64,000 nucleotides of DNA from Streptomyces fungicidicus (GTDB lineage: Bacteria > Actinomycetota > Actinomycetes > Streptomycetales > Streptomycetaceae): positions 4,761,501-4,825,500 of the forward strand of contig NZ_CP023407.1 in assembly GCF_003665435.1 (NCBI RefSeq), read 5' to 3'. The position numbers were made by a program, and so were the translations under genes. Under the pieces are notes generated by a model. The model did no database searches. It saw nothing but the letters and a program-made list of their open reading frames with translations, and was not told where the DNA came from. Numbering within the stretch: the stretch's first letter is position 1; each line of letters begins with the position of its first letter. This document shows positions 38,712 through 46,363 of the stretch, in pieces.

Positions 38712-39947
38712 ATGACCCACCCGCCGACGGTGCGCCGCGTGCTCGCCGTGATTCCCGCGCGCGGCGGCTCCAAGGGCGTCCCCGCGAAGAACCTCGCCCC
38801 CGTCGGCGGCGTCCCCCTGGTGGCCCGCGCGGTGCGCGAGTGCCGTGCCGCCCGGTACGTCACGGACGTCGTCGTCTCCACCGACGACCAGGCCATCGCG
38901 GCCGCCGCCCGGCAGGCAGGCGCCGAGGTCGTGCTGCGGCCCGCCGCCATCGCCGGCGACACCGCCACCTCCGAGGCCGCCGTGCTGCACGCCATGGACA
39001 CCCACGAGGCCCTGCACGGCGCCCCCGTGGACGTCGTCCTGCTCGTGCAGTGCACCAGCCCCTTCCTGGTCCGCGAGGACGTCGACGGAGTGGCCGGCGC
39101 GGTGGCCGACCAGGGCGCCGACACCGCGGTGACCGTCGCCCCGTTCCACGGCTTCCTCTGGCGCGACGCCGCGGACGGGGCCGGCGCCCCGGCGGAGCGG
39201 GCTTCCGGAGGCCACGGCGTCAACCACGACAAGGCCTTCCGCCCCCGCCGCCAGGACCGCCCCCAGGACCTCCTGGAGACCGGCGCCGCCTACGCCATGG
39301 ACGCGGCCGGCTTCCGTGAGCACCAGCACCGCTTCTTCGGCCGCACCGAACTCGTGCGCACCGACCCGGCCCGCGTGCTGGAGATCGACGACCCGCACGA
39401 CCTGGCGCGCTCCCGGGCCCTCGCCCCGCTCTTCGACGGCGAACGGCCCGGCGCCCTCCCGACCGCGCAGGACATCGACGCGGTCGTCCTCGACTTCGAC
39501 GGCACCCAGACCGACGACAGGGTGCTGATCGACTCCGACGGACGGGAGTTCGTCTCCGTGCACCGCGGCGACGGACTCGGCATCGCGGCCCTGCGCCGCA
39601 GCGGCCTCAGGCTGCTCATCCTGTCCACGGAACAGAACCCGGTCGTCGCCGCCCGCGCGCGCAAGCTCAAGCTCCCCGTGCTGCACGGCATCGACCGCAA
39701 GGACCTCGCACTCAAGCAGTGGTGCGAGGAACAGGGCATCGCGCCCGAGCGCGTGCTCTACGTCGGCAACGACGTCAATGACCTCCCGTGCTTCGCCCTC
39801 GTCGGCTGGCCCGTGGCGGTCGCGAGCGCCCACGACGTCGTGCGCGGCGCCGCACGCGCGGTCACCACCGTCCCCGGTGGCGACGGCGCGATCCGGGAGA
39901 TCGCCAGCTGGATCCTCGGCCCCTCTCTCGATTCCCTCCCCAAGTAA
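38712..39947 (+). CDS. neuA: CMP-nonulosonate (Kdn/Neu5Ac-type) cytidylyltransferase fused to a HAD phosphatase
   Basis: 411 residues, ATG after AAGGAG. The N-terminal domain (about 8-235) has the CMP-sialate synthetase motif LAVIPARGGSKGVPAKNLAP, VVSTDDQAIA, LVQCTSPFLVREDVDG and the QDLLETGAAYAMD block. The C-terminal domain (about 255-405) is a KdsC-type HAD phosphatase: VVLDFDGTQTDDRVLID, LLILSTEQNPVVAARARKL, KDLALKQWCEEQGI and YVGNDVNDLPCF. The fusion can both remove the 9-phosphate made by a Kdn-9-P-type synthase and activate the acid with CTP, giving the CMP donor for the transferases here. Confidence 0.92.
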   Translation: MTHPPTVRRVLAVIPARGGSKGVPAKNLAPVGGVPLVARAVRECRAARYVTDVVVSTDDQAIAAAARQAGAEVVLRPAAIAGDTATSEAAVLHAMDTHEALHGAPVDVVLLVQCTSPFLVREDVDGVAGAVADQGADTAVTVAPFHGFLWRDAADGAGAPAERASGGHGVNHDKAFRPRRQDRPQDLLETGAAYAMDAAGFREHQHRFFGRTELVRTDPARVLEIDDPHDLARSRALAPLFDGERPGALPTAQDIDAVVLDFDGTQTDDRVLIDSDGREFVSVHRGDGLGIAALRRSGLRLLILSTEQNPVVAARARKLKLPVLHGIDRKDLALKQWCEEQGIAPERVLYVGNDVNDLPCFALVGWPVAVASAHDVVRGAARAVTTVPGGDGAIREIASWILGPSLDSLPK

Positions 39948-39960
39948 GGAAGCACCGCTC

Positions 39961-40899
39961 ATGAGCACCGACTCCCGCATCCGCACCTTCGGCACCCGCG
40001 AGGCCGGCCCCGGCCGCCCGGTGTACGTCACCGGCGAGATCGGCATCAACCACAACGGCGACATCGAGAACGCGTTCAAGCTGATCGACGCCGCCGCCGA
40101 GGCCGGCTGCGACGCCGTCAAGTTCCAGAAGCGCACCCCCGAGATCTGCACCCCGCGCGACCAGTGGGACATCGAGCGCGACACCCCCTGGGGCCGCATG
40201 ACCTACATCGACTACCGCCACCGCGTGGAGTTCGGCGAGGACGAGTACCGCCGGATCGACGAGTACTGCAAGTCCAGGAACATCGCCTGGTTCGCCTCCC
40301 CGTGGGACACCGAGGCCGTCGCCTTCCTGGAGAAGTTCGACGTCCCCGCCCACAAGGTCGCCTCCGCCTCGCTCACGGACGACGAGCTGCTGCGCGCCCT
40401 GCGCTCCACCGGCCGCACGATCATCCTCTCCACCGGCATGTCCACCCCGAAGCAGATCCGCCACGCGGTGGAGGTGCTCGGCAGCGACAACATCCTGCTC
40501 TGCCACGCGACGTCCACCTACCCGGCCAAGGCCGAGGAGCTGAACCTCCGCGTGATCAACACCCTGCAGCAGGAGTACCCGAACGTCCCGATCGGCTACT
40601 CCGGCCACGAGACCGGCCTGCAGACCACCCTGGCCGCCGTCGCCCTCGGCGCCACCTTCGTCGAGCGCCACATCACCCTGGACCGCGCCATGTGGGGCTC
40701 CGACCAGGCCGCGTCCGTCGAGCCGCAGGGCCTGACCCGCCTGGTCCGCGACATCCGCACCATCGAGGAGTCCCTCGGCGACGGCGTCAAGAAGGTCTAC
40801 GACTCCGAGCTGGGCCCGATGAAGAAGCTGCGCCGCGTCGCCGGTGTGGTCGCCGAGGCCGAGATCGCCACGGCCGCGGGCGAACCGCTCGCCGTCTGA
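39961..40899 (+). CDS. neuB: Nonulosonic acid synthase (NeuB family), short form without SAF domain
   Basis: 312 residues. The TIM-barrel motifs are complete: VTGEIGINHNGD, AVKFQKRTPE, WFASPWDTEAVAFLE, LSTGMSTPKQI, LLCHATSTYPA, IGYSGHETG and VERHITLDRAMWGSDQAAS. It condenses phosphoenolpyruvate with mannose (or a related sugar, possibly its 6-phosphate) to give Kdn or a relative. Usual NeuB proteins are about 350 residues with a C-terminal antifreeze-like SAF domain; here the protein ends shortly after the barrel, so that domain is missing. It follows neuA by 13 bases. Confidence 0.93.
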   Translation: MSTDSRIRTFGTREAGPGRPVYVTGEIGINHNGDIENAFKLIDAAAEAGCDAVKFQKRTPEICTPRDQWDIERDTPWGRMTYIDYRHRVEFGEDEYRRIDEYCKSRNIAWFASPWDTEAVAFLEKFDVPAHKVASASLTDDELLRALRSTGRTIILSTGMSTPKQIRHAVEVLGSDNILLCHATSTYPAKAEELNLRVINTLQQEYPNVPIGYSGHETGLQTTLAAVALGATFVERHITLDRAMWGSDQAASVEPQGLTRLVRDIRTIEESLGDGVKKVYDSELGPMKKLRRVAGVVAEAEIATAAGEPLAV

Positions 40900-40949
40900 C
40901 CGCACCCCACCCATCCCACCCTTACGACGACGGGAACGGTCGTACGTCG

Positions 40950-42014
40950 ATGAGCCCCCGCGCCGGCCGGCCCGGCCCCCACACTCTCGCCTTCGTCGAG
41001 AGCCCGGTACAACTGCTGAACGTGCTGGAGTGGGCGCACGCGCATGCGCCCGGCGTGGGGCTCACCCTCGTGGTGCTGTCCCCGGTCGACCCCATGACCC
41101 GCGGCCAGCTGCGCCGCATGGCCGAACTGGCCCGCGAGGAGGGCCACGAGGTCCGCTGGGAGGAGGCCCGCGGGGGAGCGGGCGCCCCGCTGCAGACGGT
41201 CGGGGGCCTGGCCGGGCCGCTGCGCCGGGCCGGCCGGGTCGTCCTCGGGGACCCGTTCTCCCGGTACGTCCAGCTGCTGCTGACGATCACCCGTGCCCGT
41301 GAGGTCGTCGTCGTCGACGACGGCACCGCGACCATGGAGTTCGTCGGGCAGCTGGCCCGGGGCGAACGCCTGGTGCGCTGGCACCGCAAGGGCGGCCGCC
41401 CCGGCCCCCGGGAGCTCGTCCTCGCCCCCGTGTCCGCCGTCGCCCGGCGCCGGCTCACCCCCGGCGAGAAGCGCACGGTGGAGATCTTCACCTCCATGCC
41501 CATGGAGGACGCCCCGCCCGGGGTCACCGTCAGCGCCCACACCTTCGCCTGGACCCGGGACCGCTTCGGCCCGCCCAGCGTCACCCGGGGCGCGGACATG
41601 GTGGGCACCTCCCTGGTGGAGACCGGGGTGGTGGACGCCGACGCCTATCTGGAGGCCGTACGCGCCCTGGTGGCCACGCACGGCGCCAAGCGCTACTTCG
41701 CGCACCGCCGCGAGAGCACCGAGAAGCTCCACCGGCTCGCGGTCGAGACGGGCCTGGAGATCGTCCGCCCGGAACTCCCCCTGGAACTCATCGCCCGCCG
41801 GGGCCCCATCGGCCGCACCGTCCTCAGCTTCCCCTCCACGGTCGTCCACACCCTGCCGCTGGCCCTCGCGGGCACGGGCGTCCGCGTGGCGGTGTGCGAC
41901 ATAGACCCGGCCTGGCTGACCAAGAACGCCTCCCCCCGGGCCCAGGGCTTCCTGTCCAACGTCACGGACACCGCGAAGGCCGTCCACCACCTGCGTACCG
42001 CGCCGGCGGTCTGA
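40950..42014 (+). CDS. Putative GT52/polysialyltransferase-like glycosyltransferase
   Basis: 354 residues from an ATG. It starts HTLAFVESPVQLLNVLEWAH, a pattern I associate with bacterial GT52-type sialyltransferases. VVVVDDGTATMEFV near 115 is the acidic-acidic-Gly motif, YFAHRRES near 250 occupies the place of the HP motif (with HR instead), and LSFPSTVVHTL near 300 is the S/T motif. It closes the right arm after neuB. It probably transfers the nonulosonic acid, but the HP change leaves activity open. Confidence 0.7.
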   Translation: MSPRAGRPGPHTLAFVESPVQLLNVLEWAHAHAPGVGLTLVVLSPVDPMTRGQLRRMAELAREEGHEVRWEEARGGAGAPLQTVGGLAGPLRRAGRVVLGDPFSRYVQLLLTITRAREVVVVDDGTATMEFVGQLARGERLVRWHRKGGRPGPRELVLAPVSAVARRRLTPGEKRTVEIFTSMPMEDAPPGVTVSAHTFAWTRDRFGPPSVTRGADMVGTSLVETGVVDADAYLEAVRALVATHGAKRYFAHRRESTEKLHRLAVETGLEIVRPELPLELIARRGPIGRTVLSFPSTVVHTLPLALAGTGVRVAVCDIDPAWLTKNASPRAQGFLSNVTDTAKAVHHLRTAPAV

Positions 42015-42340
42015 GCCGGAACGCCCTGCCCGGTCGCGACGGGGGCCGTGGCGCGGACGCCGTCCGCCTTCGGCCGAATGAACCCGTCCGCGTGGCTTCG
42101 GCCGATCGTGGTAACCGTGAGGAGTGGAAGGTGCCGGGAGTGGGGCCGCGGAATGTGATCGCCATCATGGCCCGGCAGGCCATCGGCCTATACCCTCACA
42201 AAGAGGCGGTGAGTGTACCCACCTCCACAGACAGCTATGCGTAGGGCAGCCGGTTTTTCTCCCCCCAACGGGCTGATTTTTCTTGATCAGGGGTCAGTGG
42301 ACGGCTCCGGCACCCTACTCTTCAAAGGGTGAAGCCACTG
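42015..42340. other. Intergenic region between the polymer cluster and the amidohydrolase gene
   Basis: No convincing gene. A short frame ending at 42244 lacks codon bias in its first part and has no family look. The stretch GGTTTTTCTCCCCCC...GATTTTTCTTGATCAG (42250-42286) is unusually T-rich for this genome and may hold promoter elements for the amidohydrolase gene; TACTCT at about 42313 could be a -10. No strong terminator was seen after the glycosyltransferase gene. Confidence 0.5.
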
Positions 42341-43570
42341 ATGTCACTGGAGTCCGAGATCGATCTCCCCGGGGGAGCGGTGCTTCCCGGCGCGCTGCCC
42401 GAGGCACTGCGTGTCGAACTCGTGGCGTTCCGACGCGACCTGCACATGCATCCGGAGCTCGGTCACCAGGAGTTCCGCACCACGGCCGCGATCAAGGAAC
42501 GTCTCGAGCGAGCCGGCCTGCGGCCCCGCGTACTCTCCGGCGGCACCGGCCTGGTCTGTGACATCGGAACCGACGGCGAGGCCGGCGCGGAACCGGCGAT
42601 GCTCGCCCTGCGCGCCGACATCGACGGCCTGCCCATCCCCGACATGAAGGCCGACTGCCCGTACCGCTCCACCGTGCCCGACCGCGCCCACGCCTGCGGC
42701 CACGACGTGCACACCACCGTGGTCCTCGGCGCCGGTCTGGTCCTCGCCGAGCTGCACCGCCAGGGCCTGCTGCCCCGCCCCGTGCGGCTGATCTTCCAGC
42801 CCGCCGAGGAAGTGCTGCCCGGCGGAGCGGCCGAGGTCATCGAGGACAGCGGACTCGACGGCGTCGGGCGGATCCTCGCCGTGCACTGCGATCCCCGGGT
42901 CGACGCCGGGAAGATCGGGCTGCGCCAGGGCGCCATCACCTCCGCCTGCGACCGGCTGGAGATCGCCCTCGACGGCCCCGGCGGTCACACCGCACGGCCG
43001 CACCTGACCACCGACCTGGTCACCGCCGCCGCCCGCGTCGTCACCGACGTCCCCGCCCTGGTCGGCCGGCGCGTCGACAGCCGCAGCGGACTCGCCGTGA
43101 CCTGGGGCCGCGTCGAGTCGGGCCACGCGCCCAACGTCATCCCGCAGCACGCGGAGCTGTCCGGCACCGTGCGCTGCCTGGACCTGGAGACCTGGCGGCA
43201 GGCCCCCGACGTCGTGGTGGCGGCCATCGACGAGATCGCCAACCTGCACCGCGCCAAGTCGGAGATCACCTACGTGCGGGGCGTTCCGCCGGTCGTCAAC
43301 GAGGCCGGCGCCACCGAACTGCTGCGTGACGCCATGACCGCCCGGCGCGGAGTGGAGTCCGTCGAGGGCACCGAACAGAGCCTCGGCGGCGAGGACTTCT
43401 CCTGGTACCTGGAGCGGGTCCCCGGCGCCATGGCCCGCCTCGGCGTCCGCCCCCCGGGCGAGCGCACCGTGCGCGATCTGCACCAGGGCGACTTCGACGT
43501 GGACGAGCACGCCATCACCGTCGGCGTGGAACTCTTCACCGCCGCGGCCCTCCTGGACGCCCTCCGGTAG
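42341..43570 (+). CDS. M20-family amidohydrolase/peptidase
   Basis: 409 residues from an ATG with AAAGGG upstream; a GTG four codons earlier is possible. The metal-binding blocks of M20D hydrolases are present: LHMHPELGHQEFRT, ALRADIDGLPI, HACGHDVHTTVVLG, IFQPAEEVLPGGA and VESGHAPNVIPQHAELSGTVR. SLGGEDFSWYLERVPGAMARLG closes the active site. Relatives hydrolyse N-acyl amino acids or similar amides in the cytoplasm. It lies before the nucleoside transport cluster but has its own upstream region. Confidence 0.9.
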   Translation: MSLESEIDLPGGAVLPGALPEALRVELVAFRRDLHMHPELGHQEFRTTAAIKERLERAGLRPRVLSGGTGLVCDIGTDGEAGAEPAMLALRADIDGLPIPDMKADCPYRSTVPDRAHACGHDVHTTVVLGAGLVLAELHRQGLLPRPVRLIFQPAEEVLPGGAAEVIEDSGLDGVGRILAVHCDPRVDAGKIGLRQGAITSACDRLEIALDGPGGHTARPHLTTDLVTAAARVVTDVPALVGRRVDSRSGLAVTWGRVESGHAPNVIPQHAELSGTVRCLDLETWRQAPDVVVAAIDEIANLHRAKSEITYVRGVPPVVNEAGATELLRDAMTARRGVESVEGTEQSLGGEDFSWYLERVPGAMARLGVRPPGERTVRDLHQGDFDVDEHAITVGVELFTAAALLDALR

Positions 43571-43786
43571 CAGCGCCGGCCCGCCCCTCTCCGCCCCTAC
43601 CTCCTTACCGCCCGCTCCGCTTGCGGACCGGGCGGGGGAGGGGCAGCGTGAGTCCTCGCCGCCCCGGCGGACGCGCAGGACCGATTGCCCCCTTTCGGTC
43701 CCGTACGGCCCTCTGCTTCACAAGGGCGTAACCGGCCATCGGCACGAATGGATAACGGCCCCGCTCGATCCCGTTCCCAGGAGTGT

Positions 43787-43798
43787 CTACGCGCGTTA
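43787..43798. promoter_or_regulatory. CTACGCGCGTTA operator-like site upstream of the first BMP lipoprotein
   Basis: CTACGCGCGTTA in the context TCTACGCGCGTTAAT. Its left half and core are identical to the perfect palindromes at 46333 and 58520, and 15 bases are shared with the site at 45097. It lies 55 bases before the lipoprotein start. Confidence 0.6.
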
Positions 43799-43852
43799 AT
43801 GTGCGCCGAACCGAGCACCCGTTGCGGGGCTTTGGAGAATGGGGAACTTCAG

Positions 43853-44902
43853 ATGCGTCGGATATCCAGACTGACCCGCGCCGCGGTGGGCGTCGCCTCG
43901 CTCGCACTCGCCGCCACCGCCTGCGGTGGCACCAGCAGTGACAGCGGCGACAGCGACGGCTCCAAGGAGGACCTCGGTCTCGCCATCGCCTACGACATCG
44001 GCGGCAAGGGCGACCAGTCCTTCAACGACGCCGCCTTCGCCGGCCTGACCAAGGCCAAGGACGAGTTCGGCTACAAGACCGCCGACGTCGAGCCCACCGA
44101 GGGCGAGACCGACGCGGACAAGGAGCAGCGCCTGTCCTCGCTGGCGAAGCAGGGGTACAACCCGGTCATCGGCGTCGGCTTCGCCTACGGCCCCGCCATG
44201 GAGGCCGTCGCCGCCAAGTACCCGGACACCACCTTCGGCATCGTCGACTCCGTCGTCGAGGGCGACAACGTCGCCTCCCTGGTCTTCGCCGAGGAGCAGG
44301 CCTCCTACCTCGCCGGTGTCGCCGCCGCCAAGGCCACCAAGACGAAGACGGTCGGCTTCGTGGGCGGTGTGGACATCCCGCTGATCCACAAGTTCGAGGC
44401 CGGCTACAAGCAGGGCGTGAAGGACACCGACCCCAAGGTCAAGGTGATCCCGCAGTACCTGACGCAGACCGCGGAGGAGGGCGGCTTCTCCAGCCCCGAC
44501 AAGGGCAAGGCCGCCGCCGAGGGCCAGATCGAGAAGAAGGCCGACGTCGTCTACCAGGCGGCCGGTCTCTCCGGCCAGGGCGTCATCGAGGCCGCCGCGA
44601 AGGCGAAGGTCTGGGCGATCGGCGTCGACTCCGACCAGTACCAGCAGGAAGCCCTCGCCCAGTACAAGGACTACATCCTCACCTCCGCCCTCAAGGACGT
44701 CGGCGGCGCGGTGTACACCCTCGCCAAGTCGGTCAAGGACGACAAGCCGCTGACCGGCACCCAGGTCTTCGACCTGAAGGTGAACGGCGTGGGCCTGTCC
44801 GACAGCAACCCGAAGATGGCCGAGGTCGCCGGTCTGACGGACGCCGTGGCGAAGGCCAAGGAAGGCATCACCAGCGGTTCCATCAAGGTCGCGACCGAGT
44901 AG
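43853..44902 (+). CDS. BMP-family nucleoside-binding lipoprotein (first copy)
   Basis: 349 residues. A signal peptide (MRRISRLTRAAVGVASLALA) ends in a lipobox LAATAC, so the mature protein is membrane-anchored outside the cell. The BMP (PnrA/Med-like) domain follows: AIAYDIGGKGDQSFNDAAFA, LAKQGYNPVIGVGFAYG, FVGGVDIPLIHKFEAGYKQG and IGVDSDQYQ. It should bind nucleosides and deliver them to the permeases encoded downstream. A paralogue of equal length follows at 45176; part of the two genes is identical at DNA level. Confidence 0.92.
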   Translation: MRRISRLTRAAVGVASLALAATACGGTSSDSGDSDGSKEDLGLAIAYDIGGKGDQSFNDAAFAGLTKAKDEFGYKTADVEPTEGETDADKEQRLSSLAKQGYNPVIGVGFAYGPAMEAVAAKYPDTTFGIVDSVVEGDNVASLVFAEEQASYLAGVAAAKATKTKTVGFVGGVDIPLIHKFEAGYKQGVKDTDPKVKVIPQYLTQTAEEGGFSSPDKGKAAAEGQIEKKADVVYQAAGLSGQGVIEAAAKAKVWAIGVDSDQYQQEALAQYKDYILTSALKDVGGAVYTLAKSVKDDKPLTGTQVFDLKVNGVGLSDSNPKMAEVAGLTDAVAKAKEGITSGSIKVATE

Positions 44903-44925
44903 CCGGAACCCGGCGGATCCGGGCG

Positions 44926-44958
44926 GAGCGGGCGGGCGCCGACGGTGCCCGCCCGCTC
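44926..44958 (+). terminator. Terminator after the first BMP lipoprotein gene
   Basis: GAGCGGGCGGGC and its exact complement around a nine-base loop, 23 bases past the stop. It makes the first lipoprotein gene a separate transcription unit from the second. Confidence 0.8.
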
Positions 44959-45096
44959 GCCGTTCACGCCCCGTGCCCCCGCCTCCGCTCACCCACAGCC
45001 ACCCGCCGTTCGCGCCCGGCAACGCCCTGACCACTGCTCGACGCCGTATGGCCACGGGCGCATAACAAGGTGGACAGAAGGGGTTTTCAGGCAGGT

Positions 45097-45108
45097 CTAC
45101 GCGCGTTA
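45097..45108. promoter_or_regulatory. CTACGCGCGTTA operator-like site upstream of the second BMP lipoprotein
   Basis: The 15 bases TCTACGCGCGTTAAT are the same as those at 43786-43800, and this copy is 68 bases before the lipoprotein start. Sequence around it is otherwise different, so the match is not just part of a gene duplication tract. Confidence 0.6.
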
Positions 45109-45175
45109 ATCTGCGGCAAAGCCAGCGCCGCAGCTGAACACGTCCCCGGCGCTTGTACGACTAGGAGCACCACAC

Positions 45176-46225
45176 ATGCGCCGGATTTCCCGGATCACGG
45201 TCGCAGGCGCAGCGACCGCCTCCCTGGCCCTCGCCCTCTCCGCCTGCGGCGGCACCTCCACCTCCTCCGGCTCCTCGGAGTCGAAGGGTGACAAGGGCCT
45301 CGCCATCGCCTACGACGTCGGCGGCAAGGGCGACCAGTCCTTCAACGACGCCGCGTACGCGGGTCTGGAGCAGGCGAAGAAGCAGTTCGGCTACGAGACC
45401 GCCGACGTCGAGCCCACCGACGGCGAGACGGACGCCGACAAGGAGCAGCGCCTGGTCTCGCTGGCGAAGCAGGGCTACAACCCGGTCGTCGGTGTCGGCT
45501 ACGCGTACGCCGCCGCCCTGAAGGGCGCCGCGGAGAAGTACCCCGACACCACCTTCGGCATCGTCGACGACGCCACGATCGAGGCGGACAACGTCGCGGA
45601 CCTGGTGTTCTCCGAGGAGGAGGCCTCCTACCTCGCCGGTGTCGCCGCCGCCAAGGCCACCAAGACGAAGACGGTCGGCTTCGTGGGCGGTGTGGACATC
45701 CCGCTGATCCACAAGTTCGAGGCCGGCTACAAGCAGGGCGTGAAGGACACCGACCCCAAGGTCAAGGTGATCCCGCAGTACCTGACGCAGACCGCCGAGG
45801 AGGGCGGCTTCTCCAGCCCCGACAAGGGCAAGAGCGCCGCCGAGGGCCAGATCGAGAAGAAGGCCGACGTCGTGTACGCGGCCGCCGGTCTGTCCGGTCA
45901 GGGTGTCATCGAGGCCGCCGCCGCCAACAAGGTGTGGGCGATCGGTGTCGACTCCGACCAGTACAAGCAGGAAGCCCTCGCCAAGTACAAGGACTCGATC
46001 CTCACCTCGGCGATGAAGGACGTCGCCAAGGCGGTGTTCAACCTTGCGAAGTCGGTCGAGGACGGCAAGCCCGCGACCGGTATCGTCAAGGGCGATCTGA
46101 AGACGGGTGAGGTGAGCCTGTCGAACTCCAACCCGAAGTTCGCGGACGACGCCGAACTCCAGGAAGCCATCGAGACGGCCAAGGAGAAGATCATCAGCGG
46201 CGAGATCAAGGTCAAGTCGAGCTGA
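45176..46225 (+). CDS. BMP-family nucleoside-binding lipoprotein (second copy)
   Basis: 349 residues, ATG after AGGAG. Signal peptide with lipobox LALSAC. The domain blocks match the first copy: AIAYDVGGKGDQSFNDAAYA, LAKQGYNPVVGVGYAY, FVGGVDIPLIHKFEAGYKQG and IGVDSDQYKQEALAKYKD. The N- and C-terminal parts differ at many positions, while the centre is identical even at synonymous sites. It probably supplies the same permease complex with the same or related nucleosides. The ATPase gene follows after a hairpin. Confidence 0.92.
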   Translation: MRRISRITVAGAATASLALALSACGGTSTSSGSSESKGDKGLAIAYDVGGKGDQSFNDAAYAGLEQAKKQFGYETADVEPTDGETDADKEQRLVSLAKQGYNPVVGVGYAYAAALKGAAEKYPDTTFGIVDDATIEADNVADLVFSEEEASYLAGVAAAKATKTKTVGFVGGVDIPLIHKFEAGYKQGVKDTDPKVKVIPQYLTQTAEEGGFSSPDKGKSAAEGQIEKKADVVYAAAGLSGQGVIEAAAANKVWAIGVDSDQYKQEALAKYKDSILTSAMKDVAKAVFNLAKSVEDGKPATGIVKGDLKTGEVSLSNSNPKFADDAELQEAIETAKEKIISGEIKVKSS

Positions 46226-46257
46226 CACCTCTGAACCATCGCGGGGTCGCGTCCGCT

Positions 46258-46296
46258 CGACGGGGTGCGAGGAGCCAGGCTTCTCGTACCCCGTCG
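46258..46296 (+). terminator. Imperfect hairpin after the second BMP lipoprotein gene
   Basis: CGACGGGGT and ACCCCGTCG pair perfectly at the base of a longer imperfect stem, 33 bases past the stop. It probably ends or attenuates the lipoprotein transcript before the ATPase operon. Confidence 0.6.
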
Positions 46297-46332
46297 GTTC
46301 GGTGCGCCACCCCTTTGTATGCCGTAGGGGCA

Positions 46333-46344
46333 CTACGCGCGTAG
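46333..46344. promoter_or_regulatory. CTACGCGCGTAG palindrome upstream of the nucleoside ABC operon
   Basis: A perfect 12-bp palindrome 20 bases before the ATPase start. It is identical to the one upstream of adenosine deaminase at 58520 and shares ten bases with the two lipoprotein sites. The position is right for a repressor acting at the promoter. Confidence 0.7.
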
Positions 46345-46363
46345 ACGGCCCCCGTCCCCAGGA

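Noticed and set aside
41894..42244. Open frame across the end of the GT52-like gene into the gap, ending ARQAIGLYPHKEAV...
   Set aside because: First half is a shadow of the glycosyltransferase gene. The remaining 25 or so codons have no start with a ribosome site and no family resemblance.
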